A stretch of DNA of 64,000 nt from positions 183,367-247,366 of the forward strand of contig NZ_KL370782.1 of the NCBI RefSeq assembly GCF_000701445.1. The letters are read 5' to 3'. Source of the stretch: Brevundimonas bacteroides DSM 4726 (lineage in GTDB: Bacteria > Pseudomonadota > Alphaproteobacteria > Caulobacterales > Caulobacteraceae). A program made the translations under genes and the position numbers. The notes beneath the pieces were generated by a model, which saw only the letters and a program-made list of their open reading frames with translations, was not told the origin of the DNA and ran no database searches. The first letter of the stretch is position 1; the number at the start of each line of letters is the position of its first letter. Shown here in pieces: positions 11,533-19,955 of the stretch.

Positions 11533-11630
11533 GGCGGGGGCTCCCTTGTCTGGCGCGCAAGCTCCGCCCGAACACGGTTCCGCTCAAGTGAAATCGCGGT
11601 AAGGCGTCCGCGCCGCCTCCGGATCGCGTC

Positions 11631-11942
11631 CTACTTCGGTCCCGGGCGGCCGCGCGCGCCTTGCGCCTGGGCAGCCTCTTGGTAGCGGGCGGCGATGGCG
11701 TTGATGGCGCGGCGGGCGGCTTCCTGATCGCCGTTGGCGTCGCGGATGGCCTGGACGATTTCGGCGTTCATGCGGGCGCGCATCTCGGGATCGGTGACGG
11801 CGGGCGCCAGCTGGGGATTGTCGCGCCACTGGTCGGCGGGCGGGATCTGCTGGATGGCGGCCGTGGTCACGAACGGCGCGGCCATGAGGGCCACGGCCAG
11901 GGCCGAGGCGGCGACGAGACGAAGGCTTCGCATGGGCGTCAC
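11631..11942 (-). CDS. Small secreted protein, hypothetical
   Basis: A 103-residue protein. An N-terminal signal (MRSLRLVAASALAVALMAAPFVTTA, after a short MTP lead) is followed by about 75 residues: QQIPPADQWRDNPQL, PEMRARMNAEIVQAIRDANGD, then an Ala/Arg-rich helix ending AQGARGRPGPK. The start at 11942 (MTPMRSL) could equally be the internal ATG that encodes MRSL. The mature part is short and helical like its two neighbours. No domain recognised. Confidence 0.75.
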   Translation of the reverse strand: MTPMRSLRLVAASALAVALMAAPFVTTAAIQQIPPADQWRDNPQLAPAVTDPEMRARMNAEIVQAIRDANGDQEAARRAINAIAARYQEAAQAQGARGRPGPK

Positions 11943-12017
11943 TCCTGAACAGCGTTCGACAGGATGACGGCGAACGCCGAAGGCATCAAGCGTGGCCGTT
12001 CCGCGCGGAGGCGGGCC

Positions 12018-12470
12018 TTACTGACCTGGCGTCGGCGGGGTCGGGGCGGGCGGCGCATCGGCCGACTGCTCGGCCTGGGCGCGGACCATAGCGGGAAGGC
12101 CGCGAATCTGGGCCATGCCAGCCTCGAAACCGGTGCGCGCGCCCGCCTGCTGGTCAGCCGGAAGGGCGGCGAGCTGGGGCCCGACGAACGCTTCCAGTTC
12201 CGAGGCGAAGGCGTCCGCTTCCGGCTGATAGCGCGCCTGAATGGCGTCGAGGTCGGCGGCGCGCTTGGCGCGATCCGGTCCGGCGGCGGTGATGGCGGCG
12301 CCCATCTCCTCGCCCATCTGGCGGATGCGGCCCTCGAAGGCCTCGGCGCGCGCCTCGATGGCGGCTTCGGCGGCGGCGGTATCCGTGGCAGGCGGCGGCG
12401 GGGGAGCGGTCTCCTGCGCGAGAGCCGGAGTGGCCGCCATCAGGACGGCGGCGAAGACGATCGAACGCAT
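12018..12470 (-). CDS. Secreted Glu/Ala-rich helical protein, hypothetical
   Basis: A 150-residue protein starting at MRSIVFAAVLMAATPALAQE, a good signal peptide; the in-frame extension up to 12527 precedes the signal and is not used. A GGAG ribosome binding site lies just upstream. The mature part has a Pro/Ala linker, then helices (AEAAIEARAEAFEGRIRQM ... YQPEADAFASELEAFVGPQL). The spacing of EAFE-R and the later YxPE segment parallels the protein at 11017-11532, which suggests divergent duplication. No known family. Confidence 0.82.
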   Translation of the reverse strand: MRSIVFAAVLMAATPALAQETAPPPPPATDTAAAEAAIEARAEAFEGRIRQMGEEMGAAITAAGPDRAKRAADLDAIQARYQPEADAFASELEAFVGPQLAALPADQQAGARTGFEAGMAQIRGLPAMVRAQAEQSADAPPAPTPPTPGQ

Positions 12471-12534
12471 GGGCAGGAACTCCACTGGGCAGGCCCGGAC
12501 CCTCGCACGCAGGGTCCGGGTCGCCAAGCGGGGA

Positions 12535-13761
12535 TCAGCCCCGCCGGTCGCGCTTGGCCAGAACCCGCAGGCGGAGCGCGTTCAGCTTGATGAAGCCAGC
12601 GGCGTCATTGTGGTCGTAGGCCTGGACGCCTTCCTCGAAGGTGACGAGGTCCTGATCGTAGAGGCTGTTGGTGCTCTCACGGCCGATGACGGTGACGTTG
12701 CCCTTGTAGAGCTTCACGCGAACCGTGCCCGACACCTTCTGCTGGCTGTGGTCGATGGCGGCCTGGAGCATTTCGCGCTCCGGCGCGAACCAGAAACCGT
12801 TGTAGATCATCTGGGCGTAGCGGACCGCGAGCTCGTCCTTCAGGTGCATGGCGCCGCGATCCAGCGTGATGGACTCGATGCCCCGGTGGGCGGCCAGCAG
12901 GATCGTGCCGCCCGGCGTCTCATAGACCCCGCGCGACTTCATGCCGACGTAGCGGTTCTCGACCAGGTCGAGGCGGCCGACCCCGTTGTCGTGGCCGAGC
13001 TGATTGAGCTTGGTCAGAAGCGTCGCCGGGCTCATGGCCTCGCCGTCGATGGCGACGGGGTCGCCCTTCTCGAAGGCGATGGTGATGACCGTCGGCTGGT
13101 CCGGCGCGTCCTCCGGGCTGATGGTGCGCTGATGGACGAACTCGGGGGCCTCGACGGCAGGGTCCTCCAGCACCTTGCCTTCGCTGGACGAGTGCAGGAG
13201 GTTGGCGTCGACGCTGAAGGGGGCCTCGCCGCGCTTGTCCTTGGCGATGGGGATCTGGTTCTTCTCGGCGAAGTCCAGCAGGGCCTCGCGGGAGCGGAAC
13301 TCCCACTCACGCCAGGGGGCGATGACGCGGATGTCGGGCTCCAGCGCGTAGTAGCCGAGCTCGAAGCGGACCTGGTCGTTGCCCTTGCCGGTCGCGCCGT
13401 GACAGACGGCGTCGGCGCCGACCTGACGCGCGATCTCGATCTGGCGCTTGGCGATCAGGGGACGGGCGATGGAGGTGCCGAGCAGATACTGGCCCTCGTA
13501 CAGGGCGTTGGCGCGGAACATCGGGAAGACGAAGTCCCGCACGAACTCCTCGCGCAGGTCGTCGATGAAGATGTTCTCGGGCTTGATGCCGAGCTTGAGC
13601 GCCTTCTCGCGAGCGGGGGCGAGTTCCTCGCCCTGGCCCAGGTCGGCGGTGAAGGTCACGACCTCCGCGCCGTATTCGGTCTGCAGCCACTTGAGGATGA
13701 TCGAGGTGTCCAGACCGCCGGAATAGGCGAGGACCACCTTCTTTACGGGCGGCTGGGTCAT
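12535..13761 (-). CDS. argG: Argininosuccinate synthase
   Basis: Ligates citrulline and aspartate with ATP to argininosuccinate, the penultimate step of arginine synthesis. At 408 residues it has normal length. The ATP pyrophosphatase motif AYSGGLDTS is at residues 11-19, with [14 protein letters not shown] (citrulline/Asp binding) and the [10 protein letters not shown] and [10 protein letters not shown] regions following. Upstream on the same strand lies a long inverted-repeat element (13862-14095) that separates it from htpX, so argG probably has its own promoter in 13762-13860. Confidence 0.98.
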   Translation of the reverse strand: MTQPPVKKVVLAYSGGLDTSIILKWLQTEYGAEVVTFTADLGQGEELAPAREKALKLGIKPENIFIDDLREEFVRDFVFPMFRANALYEGQYLLGTSIARPLIAKRQIEIARQVGADAVCHGATGKGNDQVRFELGYYALEPDIRVIAPWREWEFRSREALLDFAEKNQIPIAKDKRGEAPFSVDANLLHSSSEGKVLEDPAVEAPEFVHQRTISPEDAPDQPTVITIAFEKGDPVAIDGEAMSPATLLTKLNQLGHDNGVGRLDLVENRYVGMKSRGVYETPGGTILLAAHRGIESITLDRGAMHLKDELAVRYAQMIYNGFWFAPEREMLQAAIDHSQQKVSGTVRVKLYKGNVTVIGRESTNSLYDQDLVTFEEGVQAYDHNDAAGFIKLNALRLRVLAKRDRRG

Positions 13762-13861
13762 GGGCGCGGGTCCTTGGGGAGAAGTTCGGCGCGCTTAAAG
13801 GGCCAAGCCGCGTCGAGCGCAACCCTCTCCCGGCTAGAAGCGTGGCGCGCTGGTGAAGGGT

Positions 13862-14095
13862 TTCATCACAACGAGCACAGCGAAGGCACAACGAACACAA
13901 CGGGACCGAGGGGCGGCGACGGCGACGATCGGTCACCGGGTCAATCGGAGTTCTTGATGGCGGCTCACGCCGCCGGACCTGATCGACGCGAAGCGTCCAT
14001 GATCGGCATAATGGTACAAGTGAGCGGTCGATGAGCGTGACGCGCGCTCGGTCTCGTTGTGTTCGTTGTGCCTTCGCTGTGCTCGTTGTGATGAA
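13862..14095. repeat. Long inverted-repeat element, family A copy 1
   Basis: Two 49-base arms (13862-13910 and 14047-14095) are reverse complements with 48 of 49 positions matching; 136 bases lie between them. Arm keys: TTCATCAC, GAGCAC, GGCAC, GAACAC and GACCGAG in that order, separated by variable triplets (AAC, AGC, GAA). The centre contains GACGCGAAGCGTC. It fills most of the non-coding gap 13762-14132 between htpX and argG. No open reading frame of its own is credible. A second, differently spelled copy occurs at 15380-15614. Confidence 0.95.
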
Positions 14096-14132
14096 CGCTT
14101 TCAGGCAGCTGCGCATACGCTGCCTTAGGGCC

Positions 14133-15089
14133 TCAACCCCAAGGCCCGCGCGGGCGGGGTGCCTCACCTGTCAGGGGGATCGAGGTGGTCGGCGCCGACG
14201 TCGGGACGAAGGTCGAGGCGGCGCGGGGAGTCATGCCCATGCGCGTCCCGAGCTCCATCAGGGCGCGGACGCGGTTGCCGGTGTTGGGGTGCGTCGAGAA
14301 CAGGTTGTCCGCGCCGCGACCCGCCAGGGGGTTGATGATGAACAACTGGCCCGACGCCGGATTGCGCTCAGCCGTCAGGTTCACGATGCGCTTGGAATAG
14401 GCCTCGATCTTCTGCAGCGCGCTGGCGAGCGCCTGGGGGTCCTGGGCGATCTCGGCGCCGACGCGGTCGGCCTCGTACTCGCGGGCGCGGCTGATGGCCA
14501 TCTGCACCAGACCCGCCGCCATGGGGGCGAGCAGCATCAGGGCGAGGGTGCCGATGATGCCGCCCGGACGCTCGCGGTCGCCGCCGCCGAAGAAAAGCGC
14601 GAAGTTGGCCAGCGCCGAGATGGCCCCGGCCAGCGTCGCCGTGACCGTCATGGTCAGGGTGTCGCGGTTCTTCACATGGGCGAGCTCGTGAGCCATCACG
14701 CCGCGAATTTCCTCGCGCGTAAGCATGTCGAGCAGGCCGGTGGTGGCGCAGACGGCCGCGTTCTGGGGGTTGCGGCCCGTGGCGAAGGCATTGGGCTGGT
14801 CGTTGGGAATGATGGCGATCTTGGGCCGGGGCATGCCCGCGCGTTCGGCCATCTGCACCGTGTCGGCGACGTAGGTGCGGATGCGGGCGTCGGGGTGGGT
14901 CTCGTCCACCATCTGGGCGCGATACATCCGCAGCACGATCTTGTCGGCGTTCCAGTAGCTGAACAGGTTCATGCCGCCGGCGAACACCAGGGCGATCAGC
15001 ATGCCGTTGGCCCCGCCGATCAGGAAGCCGATGCCGCCGAAGAGGGCGGTCAGGACGGCGATCAGGGTGAAGGTCTTCAGATGGTTCAT
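14133..15089 (-). CDS. htpX: Membrane zinc metalloprotease HtpX
   Basis: Inner-membrane M48 protease that degrades misfolded membrane proteins. The start at 15089 gives [19 protein letters not shown], the expected first transmembrane helix; the frame extends to 15395 but that part overlaps the divergent gene and lacks family similarity. The zinc motif HELAH is in [14 protein letters not shown], followed by hydrophobic helices and the downstream ligand Glu in [10 protein letters not shown]. The length is 318 residues. The C-terminal 30 residues (Ser/Thr/Pro-rich) are a non-conserved tail. It diverges from the DUF1674 gene, 50 bases apart. Confidence 0.97.
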   Translation of the reverse strand: MNHLKTFTLIAVLTALFGGIGFLIGGANGMLIALVFAGGMNLFSYWNADKIVLRMYRAQMVDETHPDARIRTYVADTVQMAERAGMPRPKIAIIPNDQPNAFATGRNPQNAAVCATTGLLDMLTREEIRGVMAHELAHVKNRDTLTMTVTATLAGAISALANFALFFGGGDRERPGGIIGTLALMLLAPMAAGLVQMAISRAREYEADRVGAEIAQDPQALASALQKIEAYSKRIVNLTAERNPASGQLFIINPLAGRGADNLFSTHPNTGNRVRALMELGTRMGMTPRAASTFVPTSAPTTSIPLTGEAPRPRGPWG

Positions 15090-15139
15090 GGTCGCGATTA
15101 TGTGGTTGGACGCATCCTTCCGCTCAAGAGGCCGACCCC

Positions 15140-15337
15140 GTGACCGATGATCCCACGCCTGAACCGGCCGAGCCCCGCGTGCTGAGCGAGGCGGCCAAGC
15201 GGGCGCTCGCCGAGGCCGAGGCGCGTCGGGCCGCCGCCGCCATCGTCGTCCTGCCGCCCGAGGACGGCGGACCGCGCGGGCCCGAACCGACCCGCTACGG
15301 CGACTGGGAGAAGAAGGGGCTGGCGGTCGATTTCTGA
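15140..15337 (+). CDS. DUF1674 / SDHAF4-like succinate dehydrogenase assembly factor
   Basis: A 65-residue protein whose C-terminus [14 protein letters not shown] is the hallmark of DUF1674, the bacterial relatives of mitochondrial SDHAF4 that help load FAD-containing SdhA. The N-terminal half is a charged Ala/Glu/Arg helix ([17 protein letters not shown]). GTG at 15140 is the only plausible start. It is divergent from htpX. The family call relies on the short conserved tail, which is distinctive. Confidence 0.88.
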   Translation: MTDDPTPEPAEPRVLSEAAKRALAEAEARRAAAAIVVLPPEDGGPRGPEPTRYGDWEKKGLAVDF

Positions 15338-15379
15338 GGCTCAACCAACGTGGGTCGTGAGTGGTGAAGGCTGCAGGTT

Positions 15380-15614
15380 TCATCACGGAGAGCACGGAGG
15401 AGGCACTGAGAACACGGAGAGACCGAGCGGACGTCGAGGGCGACGACTGCTCATCTCAAACGCCGAGCCGGGGAATGGACGCTTCGCGTCGAAAGCCTGG
15501 AGGCGGCGAAGCCGCGTTCACCGTGCACTGGCGCGTCCGGTGACCGATCGGCGACCTGACCGTCCGCTCGGTCTCTCCGGGTTCTCAGTGCCTCCTCTGT
15601 GCTCTCCGTGATGA
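15380..15614. repeat. Long inverted-repeat element, family A copy 2
   Basis: Arms of 54 bases (15380-15433 and 15561-15614) match as reverse complements at 52 of 54 positions, with 127 bases between. The same framework as copy 1 is present (TCATCAC, GAGCAC, GGCAC, GAACAC, GACCGAG) but the intervening triplets read GGA or TGA instead of AAC/AGC/GAA, and both arms changed together. The central segment matches copy 1 in reverse orientation (ATGGACGCTTCGCGTCG and CCGGTGACCGATC here are complements of copy 1 sequence). It occupies most of the 376-base gap 15338-15713; nothing else is visible in that gap. Confidence 0.95.
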
Positions 15615-15713
15615 CCCCTCTTCTCCAAACACCGCACCCGTTTTCCGCTTTCCCCCCGCTGCCCCGCGCGGCATGATGCCCGTCTCGATAAGAAACCAAC
15701 CGGGAGACGACCG

Positions 15714-16736
15714 ATGGGCCTGATGAACCGCCAGTGGGTGCTGCGCCAGAGACCGCACGGCCTGGTGCAGGACAGCGATCTGGAACTGGTCTCGACGCCA
15801 GTGCCCGATCTGGCCGACGGCCAGGTCCTGGTGCGGACCATCTATCTGTCGCTCGATCCGACGAACCGGACCTGGATGAACGACGCGGTGGGCTATCTGC
15901 CGCCGGTGGGGCTGGGCGATGTCATGCGTGGCCTGACGCTGGGCGTCATCGAGCAGTCGAAGTCCGAGCGGTTCGCGGCCGGCGACATCGTGACGACGGC
16001 GATGGGCGGCTGGGCCGACTATGGCGTGGTGCCGGACTCAGGCGTCAGCCGCGTGCATCGCTTCCCCGGCCTGCCGCTGACGGCGAACATGTCGGTGCTG
16101 GGCATGACCGGCCTGACCGCCTGGGCGGGCGTGACCGATGTGCTGAGGCCCGAGCCGGGTCAGACGATGGTGGTGTCGGCGGCCGCCGGGGCGGTGGGCT
16201 CCATCGCCGGCCAGATCGCCAAGCAGAAGGGCGCGCGCGTCATCGGCATCGCCGGCGGACCCGAGAAGTGCGCCTGGCTGACCGGCGAACTCGGCTTCGA
16301 CGCCGCCATCGACTACAAGAACGAGGACGTGGGCGAGGCGCTGGATCGCCATGCGCCGAACGGCATCGACCTCAACTTCGAGAACGTCGGCGGCGACATC
16401 ATGATCGCGGTGTGGAACCGGCTGAACATCCACGCCCGCATGGCGGTGTGCGGCATGGTCTCGGCCTATAACGCCACCAAGCGGCCGCCCTCGCCCGACC
16501 TCAGCCGGCTGATCACTCACCGGATGACGATGCAGGGGTTCCTGGTCATGGACTACAGCCCGCGCGCCAAGGAATTCGTGTCCGAGGTCGGGCCGTGGCT
16601 GGCGGGCGGTCAGGTCAAGTGGAAGGTCCACGTCGACAACGGCCTGGAAGGCGCGGTCCGCTCGCTGAACCGGTTGTTCACGGGCGACCATGACGGCAAG
16701 CTGCTGGTTCGGGTGTCCGAAGAACCGACGAGCTGA
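15714..16736 (+). CDS. NADP-dependent oxidoreductase, PTGR/CurA-like
   Basis: Medium-chain reductase of 340 residues in the leukotriene B4 12-hydroxydehydrogenase / prostaglandin reductase group, which reduces alpha,beta-unsaturated carbonyls. The N-terminal GroES-like domain begins NRQWVLRQRPHG, with IYLSLDPTNRTWM; the nucleotide-binding motif is SAAAGAVGSIAGQIAKQKG, followed by GFDAAIDYKNED. No zinc ligands are present. The ribosome binding site GGGAGACG is ahead of the ATG. A hotdog-fold gene follows after 5 bases, suggesting a two-gene operon. Confidence 0.92.
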   Translation: MGLMNRQWVLRQRPHGLVQDSDLELVSTPVPDLADGQVLVRTIYLSLDPTNRTWMNDAVGYLPPVGLGDVMRGLTLGVIEQSKSERFAAGDIVTTAMGGWADYGVVPDSGVSRVHRFPGLPLTANMSVLGMTGLTAWAGVTDVLRPEPGQTMVVSAAAGAVGSIAGQIAKQKGARVIGIAGGPEKCAWLTGELGFDAAIDYKNEDVGEALDRHAPNGIDLNFENVGGDIMIAVWNRLNIHARMAVCGMVSAYNATKRPPSPDLSRLITHRMTMQGFLVMDYSPRAKEFVSEVGPWLAGGQVKWKVHVDNGLEGAVRSLNRLFTGDHDGKLLVRVSEEPTS

Positions 16737-16741
16737 AACCG

Positions 16742-17149
16742 ATGAGCGATCCTCTCCACGTCCATTTCGAGGATCTGGAAGTCGGCCAGGTGCTGAACCT
16801 GGGCGCCTGCGCCGTCGACGAGGCGGCGGTTCAGCTGTTCGTGGAGCATTTCGCGCCGGGGTGGGACAGCGCATACGGCGCGCCCGACGCCCTGACCTAT
16901 GCGCTGTGGAGCCGGCTGGCGTCGGACAAGTCCGCCGAATGGGCTCAGTCCAAGATGCTGGCCGTCGACGGCCTGCGCTTCATGCGCAATCCGCCCGCGG
17001 GCGAGCTGCTGCGCGGACGGATGACGGTGATGGGCAAGGACCCGGTCGGCGACGAGAAGGGCATCATCATCGCCCAGCACGACCTCCTGGACGAAGGCGG
17101 ACGGCTGGTCTTCTCGTGCCTGACGCGGGGATTGTTCGTCCGGCGATAG
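16742..17149 (+). CDS. MaoC-like hotdog-fold protein without canonical catalytic pair
   Basis: A 135-residue protein with the shape of an R-hydratase/MaoC single hotdog: FEDLEVGQ near the start, then a helix (DEAAVQLFVEHFAPGWDSA), then strands with GRMTVMGKD. In true MaoC hydratases the helix is followed by an Asp and a His (FAxxxDxxPxHxD); here the corresponding stretch is FAPGWDSAYGAPD with no His, so hydratase activity is doubtful. It may bind acyl-CoA or act as an unrelated dehydratase-like protein. It is 5 bases downstream of the oxidoreductase and likely cotranscribed. Confidence 0.8.
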   Translation: MSDPLHVHFEDLEVGQVLNLGACAVDEAAVQLFVEHFAPGWDSAYGAPDALTYALWSRLASDKSAEWAQSKMLAVDGLRFMRNPPAGELLRGRMTVMGKDPVGDEKGIIIAQHDLLDEGGRLVFSCLTRGLFVRR

Positions 17150-17152
17150 GGA

Positions 17153-17953
17153 TCAGGCGTTGCCTGCGGCCACTTCGCCCTGACGCACGCGCTCGAAGGC
17201 CATGGCGACCAGTCGGTCCCAACCGAGCAGCGACACCAGATGGGCATAGATCTGGCCAAGGGCGCCGTTGTCGCGCAGTTCGGCGAGCTTCTCAGCCGGG
17301 AGCGCCTTCAGCTTGTCTTCTGAGACGGCGAAATAGTCCGCCAGCTTCTGCGGCTGGCCAGGCTGGCCGTTCTCGTCGCGCGGCGTGAACACGGCTTCCT
17401 TCACCTCGAAGAGGTCCAGATCGTTCAGAAGCTTGACGAAGCTCTCGGTGCGCAGGCGCTCCTGCTCGAAGTTGTTGCAGAACTCCATGGCCTGGTTGAC
17501 GTAGTCCGAGGGCTTGCCGTCCGCGAACAGCGGGGCCTGCCCGCCTTCGACGATGAAGGGCGCGGCGCGGTCGATGCACAGGATCAGGCGCTGCTGCGGC
17601 GCATCGTTTGCGAAGACGAACGGATAGCGACGGATGTAGGCCGGGATGTAGGCGTCGGGGCGGAAATCGCCGGCGGCCGACACGAACAGGTTCTCTCCCG
17701 AGCGCAGGCCCATGACCGCCACGGGCATCTTGTTGTCGCCCAGGAAGATCACCGGATAGGACAGCGACGCCGGGGCAAACTCAGTCACCGTCATCGGCAC
17801 GACGTGGGCGGCGGCGACAAAGGCATACGGCTTGTCGACCGGGTTGACGCCCAGCTTGCCGTGCATCTCGACCGAGAGGGGCTCGGGCTTGGAGTAGAAG
17901 AGGACGTTGCCGTCCAGCTGGCCCTGGGCGTTGGCGGCGGTGGTGTCGGTCAT
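17153..17953 (-). CDS. SapC family protein
   Basis: A 266-residue protein of the SapC family, first described with an S-layer of Campylobacter but widespread in Alphaproteobacteria, often near TonB receptors; its function is unsettled. Conserved features: PVDKPYAFVAAAHVVP, EFAPASLSYPVIFL, ENLFVSAAGDFRPDAYIPAYIRRYPF, and the C-terminal acidic/hydrophobic region. The start at 17953 (MTDTTAANAQ) is preferred over 18019 because the extension is low-complexity and proline-rich. No signal peptide is seen. Confidence 0.9.
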   Translation of the reverse strand: MTDTTAANAQGQLDGNVLFYSKPEPLSVEMHGKLGVNPVDKPYAFVAAAHVVPMTVTEFAPASLSYPVIFLGDNKMPVAVMGLRSGENLFVSAAGDFRPDAYIPAYIRRYPFVFANDAPQQRLILCIDRAAPFIVEGGQAPLFADGKPSDYVNQAMEFCNNFEQERLRTESFVKLLNDLDLFEVKEAVFTPRDENGQPGQPQKLADYFAVSEDKLKALPAEKLAELRDNGALGQIYAHLVSLLGWDRLVAMAFERVRQGEVAAGNA

Positions 17954-18083
17954 GAGGTCGAGCGGCTCTGGATTGTCGGGAAAGGGGGGCCTCTTAGCGG
18001 AACCCGGCGGACGCGGCAAACGGGGTCGCCACCCAGGGGATGCGCCGGTTGCGAGGCGGGCCGCGAGGCCTTAGCTCTGGGCC

Positions 18084-18569
18084 ATGTTCCACGCCTGCGG
18101 CCACGACCATCCGGACACCGGAATGAGCCCCGGCCAGATCGTGCGCGCGCTCGACGAGGCCGAGGCCCGCTGCGCCTCGGGCGGCGAGCGCCTGACGCCG
18201 CCCCGCCGGCGGGTGCTGGAGCTGCTGCTGCAGGCCGGCGAGGCGGTGAAGGCCTATGACCTGATCGCCCGCTATGGCCTCGACGGCGTGGCCGCCAAGC
18301 CCCCGACCGTCTATCGCGCGCTGGAGTTCCTGGAGAAGAACGGCCTGGCGCACCGGATCGCCTCCATCAGCGCCTATGTCGCCTGCTCGGTGGGGGACCG
18401 GGCGCATGCCGCCGCATTCCTGATCTGCGACTGCTGCGGGGCGACGGTGGAGGTCACGCCGCCCGAAGGCGAGGCCCTGCGCCGCGCGGCCGATAGCGCG
18501 GGCTATGCCCTGGAGCGGACAACCATCGAGGGCCACGGCCGCTGCCCGGCCTGCCGGATCGCCGCATAG
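18084..18569 (+). CDS. zur: Fur-family zinc uptake regulator (Zur-like)
   Basis: Zinc-responsive transcription repressor of 161 residues. An N-terminal His/Cys stretch (MFHACGHDHPD) precedes the winged helix (RLTPPRRRVLELLLQAGEAVKAYDLIARY ... PPTVYRALEFLEKNGLAHRI, about residues 33-90). The dimerisation domain keeps the structural zinc Cys pairs (CDCCGATVE and CPACR). The Zur-like DNA-recognition helix and Cys4 site argue for Zur over Fur. It stands alone between sapC (divergent) and a hydrolase gene, and no znu operon is in the window. Confidence 0.88.
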   Translation: MFHACGHDHPDTGMSPGQIVRALDEAEARCASGGERLTPPRRRVLELLLQAGEAVKAYDLIARYGLDGVAAKPPTVYRALEFLEKNGLAHRIASISAYVACSVGDRAHAAAFLICDCCGATVEVTPPEGEALRRAADSAGYALERTTIEGHGRCPACRIAA

Positions 18570-18616
18570 AGGTCTCCGCGCTGGCGAGGCGAACTCGCCA
18601 CGCCTAGATTGTCGGC

Positions 18617-19504
18617 ATGGACGCCGCCCGGCTCTCTCCGCCCCGTCGCCTGATGGTCCCGCTGCCCGCGCGCGGGGGCGAGATGGCCGTGCTGGACTTC
18701 GGCGATGCCAACCGGCCGGTCGATCTGGTGTTCAGCCACGCCAATGGCTTCAACGCGGCGACCTATCGCTCCATCCTGGCGCCGCTGGGTTCCTCCTTCC
18801 GCATCCTGGCGCCGGACCTGAGGGGTCACGGACGCACCACCCTGCCGACCGTCCCGGAGGGCCGGCGCGATTGGTACGACCATCGCGACGACCTTCTGGC
18901 CCTGCTCGATGCCTTTCCAGGGCCGCCGGTGGTAATGGCCGGGCATTCGATGGGTGGGACGGCGTCGCTGCTGGCCGCGGCCGAGCGGCCCCAGAGGGTG
19001 TCGCGGCTGCTCCTGTTCGATCCGGTGATCTGGGGCGGGCTGACGTCGGTGGTCTTCCGCTCGCCGGGTCTGCGTCGGTTCTCGGACCGCATTCCTCTCG
19101 TGCGGACCGCGCTGCGTCGCCGGGCGGTGTTCGACAGCCGGGAACAGGCGCTGGAAGGCTATCGCGGACGGGGGGCGTTTCGGGGCTGGGCCGACGCGGC
19201 CCTGATCGACTATCTGTCCGACGGTCTGATCGAGCGGCCCGAGGGCGGCTTCGCCCTGGCCTGCGCTCCGCAATGGGAAGCCTCGAACTACGTCGCCCAG
19301 GGCCACGATCCTTGGCGAGCGATGCGCGCCTATCGCGGCCCAGTCCGCATCCTGAAGGCCGAGACCGGCTCGATCACCCAGGTGCCGGAGAGGCCGCGCG
19401 GTCTGGCCCATGTCACGGTCGAGGCCGTGCCGGGAAGCCATCATCTGTTTCCGATGGTCCGGGCCGACGTAGTCCGCGACGCCCTGTTCGACGCGGCGGT
19501 CTAG
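18617..19504 (+). CDS. Alpha/beta hydrolase
   Basis: Cytosolic alpha/beta-fold hydrolase of 295 residues. The oxyanion motif HANGFN (about residue 38), DLRGHGRTTLP, the nucleophile elbow GHSMGGTAS and a late VPGSHHLFPM supplying the catalytic His are visible; the acid is probably the Asp in LLFDPVIW or a later one. The combination HANGF and a central cap domain (SPGLRRFSDRIP ... GAFRGWADAALIDYL) is common in small lipase/epoxide-hydrolase-like enzymes; the substrate is unknown. It follows zur by 47 bases. Confidence 0.9.
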   Translation: MDAARLSPPRRLMVPLPARGGEMAVLDFGDANRPVDLVFSHANGFNAATYRSILAPLGSSFRILAPDLRGHGRTTLPTVPEGRRDWYDHRDDLLALLDAFPGPPVVMAGHSMGGTASLLAAAERPQRVSRLLLFDPVIWGGLTSVVFRSPGLRRFSDRIPLVRTALRRRAVFDSREQALEGYRGRGAFRGWADAALIDYLSDGLIERPEGGFALACAPQWEASNYVAQGHDPWRAMRAYRGPVRILKAETGSITQVPERPRGLAHVTVEAVPGSHHLFPMVRADVVRDALFDAAV

Positions 19505-19510
19505 ACGACC

Positions 19511-19843
19511 TCAGCGGCCCTCCAGCGCCTCGCGCTGCTGACGCACTGCCGCGTCGCGCGCCTCGCGCTCGGCGGCCAGACGCTCCTCGACGGCCAGAAG
19601 CTCGCGGTTGGCTTCGTCCGAGGCTTCCTGACGGGTCACGCCGGCGGGGCGGCCGGTGATGTCGGGCAGATAGATTGGGGTCAGGCAGCGACGCTCCTCC
19701 GGATACCACCAGCGGCCCTCCTGTTCGCAAGCCTTCTCCGGCCCGATCCAGAAGCGGTCGAACAGGACCAGCCCGCCGACCAGGAAGGCGAACATCACGC
19801 CGAACAGCAGCGCCAGGCGCGGAAAGGTCAGAAAGCGTCTCAT
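19511..19843 (-). CDS. Single-pass membrane protein, hypothetical
   Basis: A 110-residue protein: one transmembrane helix (ALLFGVMFAFLVGGLVLF, about residues 10-28), a periplasmic segment with two cysteines that could pair (EKACEQEGRWWYPEERRC), and a charged coiled-coil-like C-terminus (ELLAVEERLAAEREARDAAV). No family recognised. It converges on the hydrolase gene with only 6 bases between the two stops. Confidence 0.8.
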   Translation of the reverse strand: MRRFLTFPRLALLFGVMFAFLVGGLVLFDRFWIGPEKACEQEGRWWYPEERRCLTPIYLPDITGRPAGVTRQEASDEANRELLAVEERLAAEREARDAAVRQQREALEGR

Positions 19844-19955
19844 CGTCTGGATCGTCCCGGATGCGACGTGAGTTCACGTTGCGTTACGTTGACAGGCCCG
19901 TTCGCCCGTTCCATTCCCTGCCCGAACATTCCGGCCATCCTAGGACAGTGCGAAC

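Noticed and set aside
13862..15614. CRISPR array
   Set aside because: The repeats are inverted pairs with long arms and non-uniform loops; no regularly spaced identical direct repeats with unique spacers exist.
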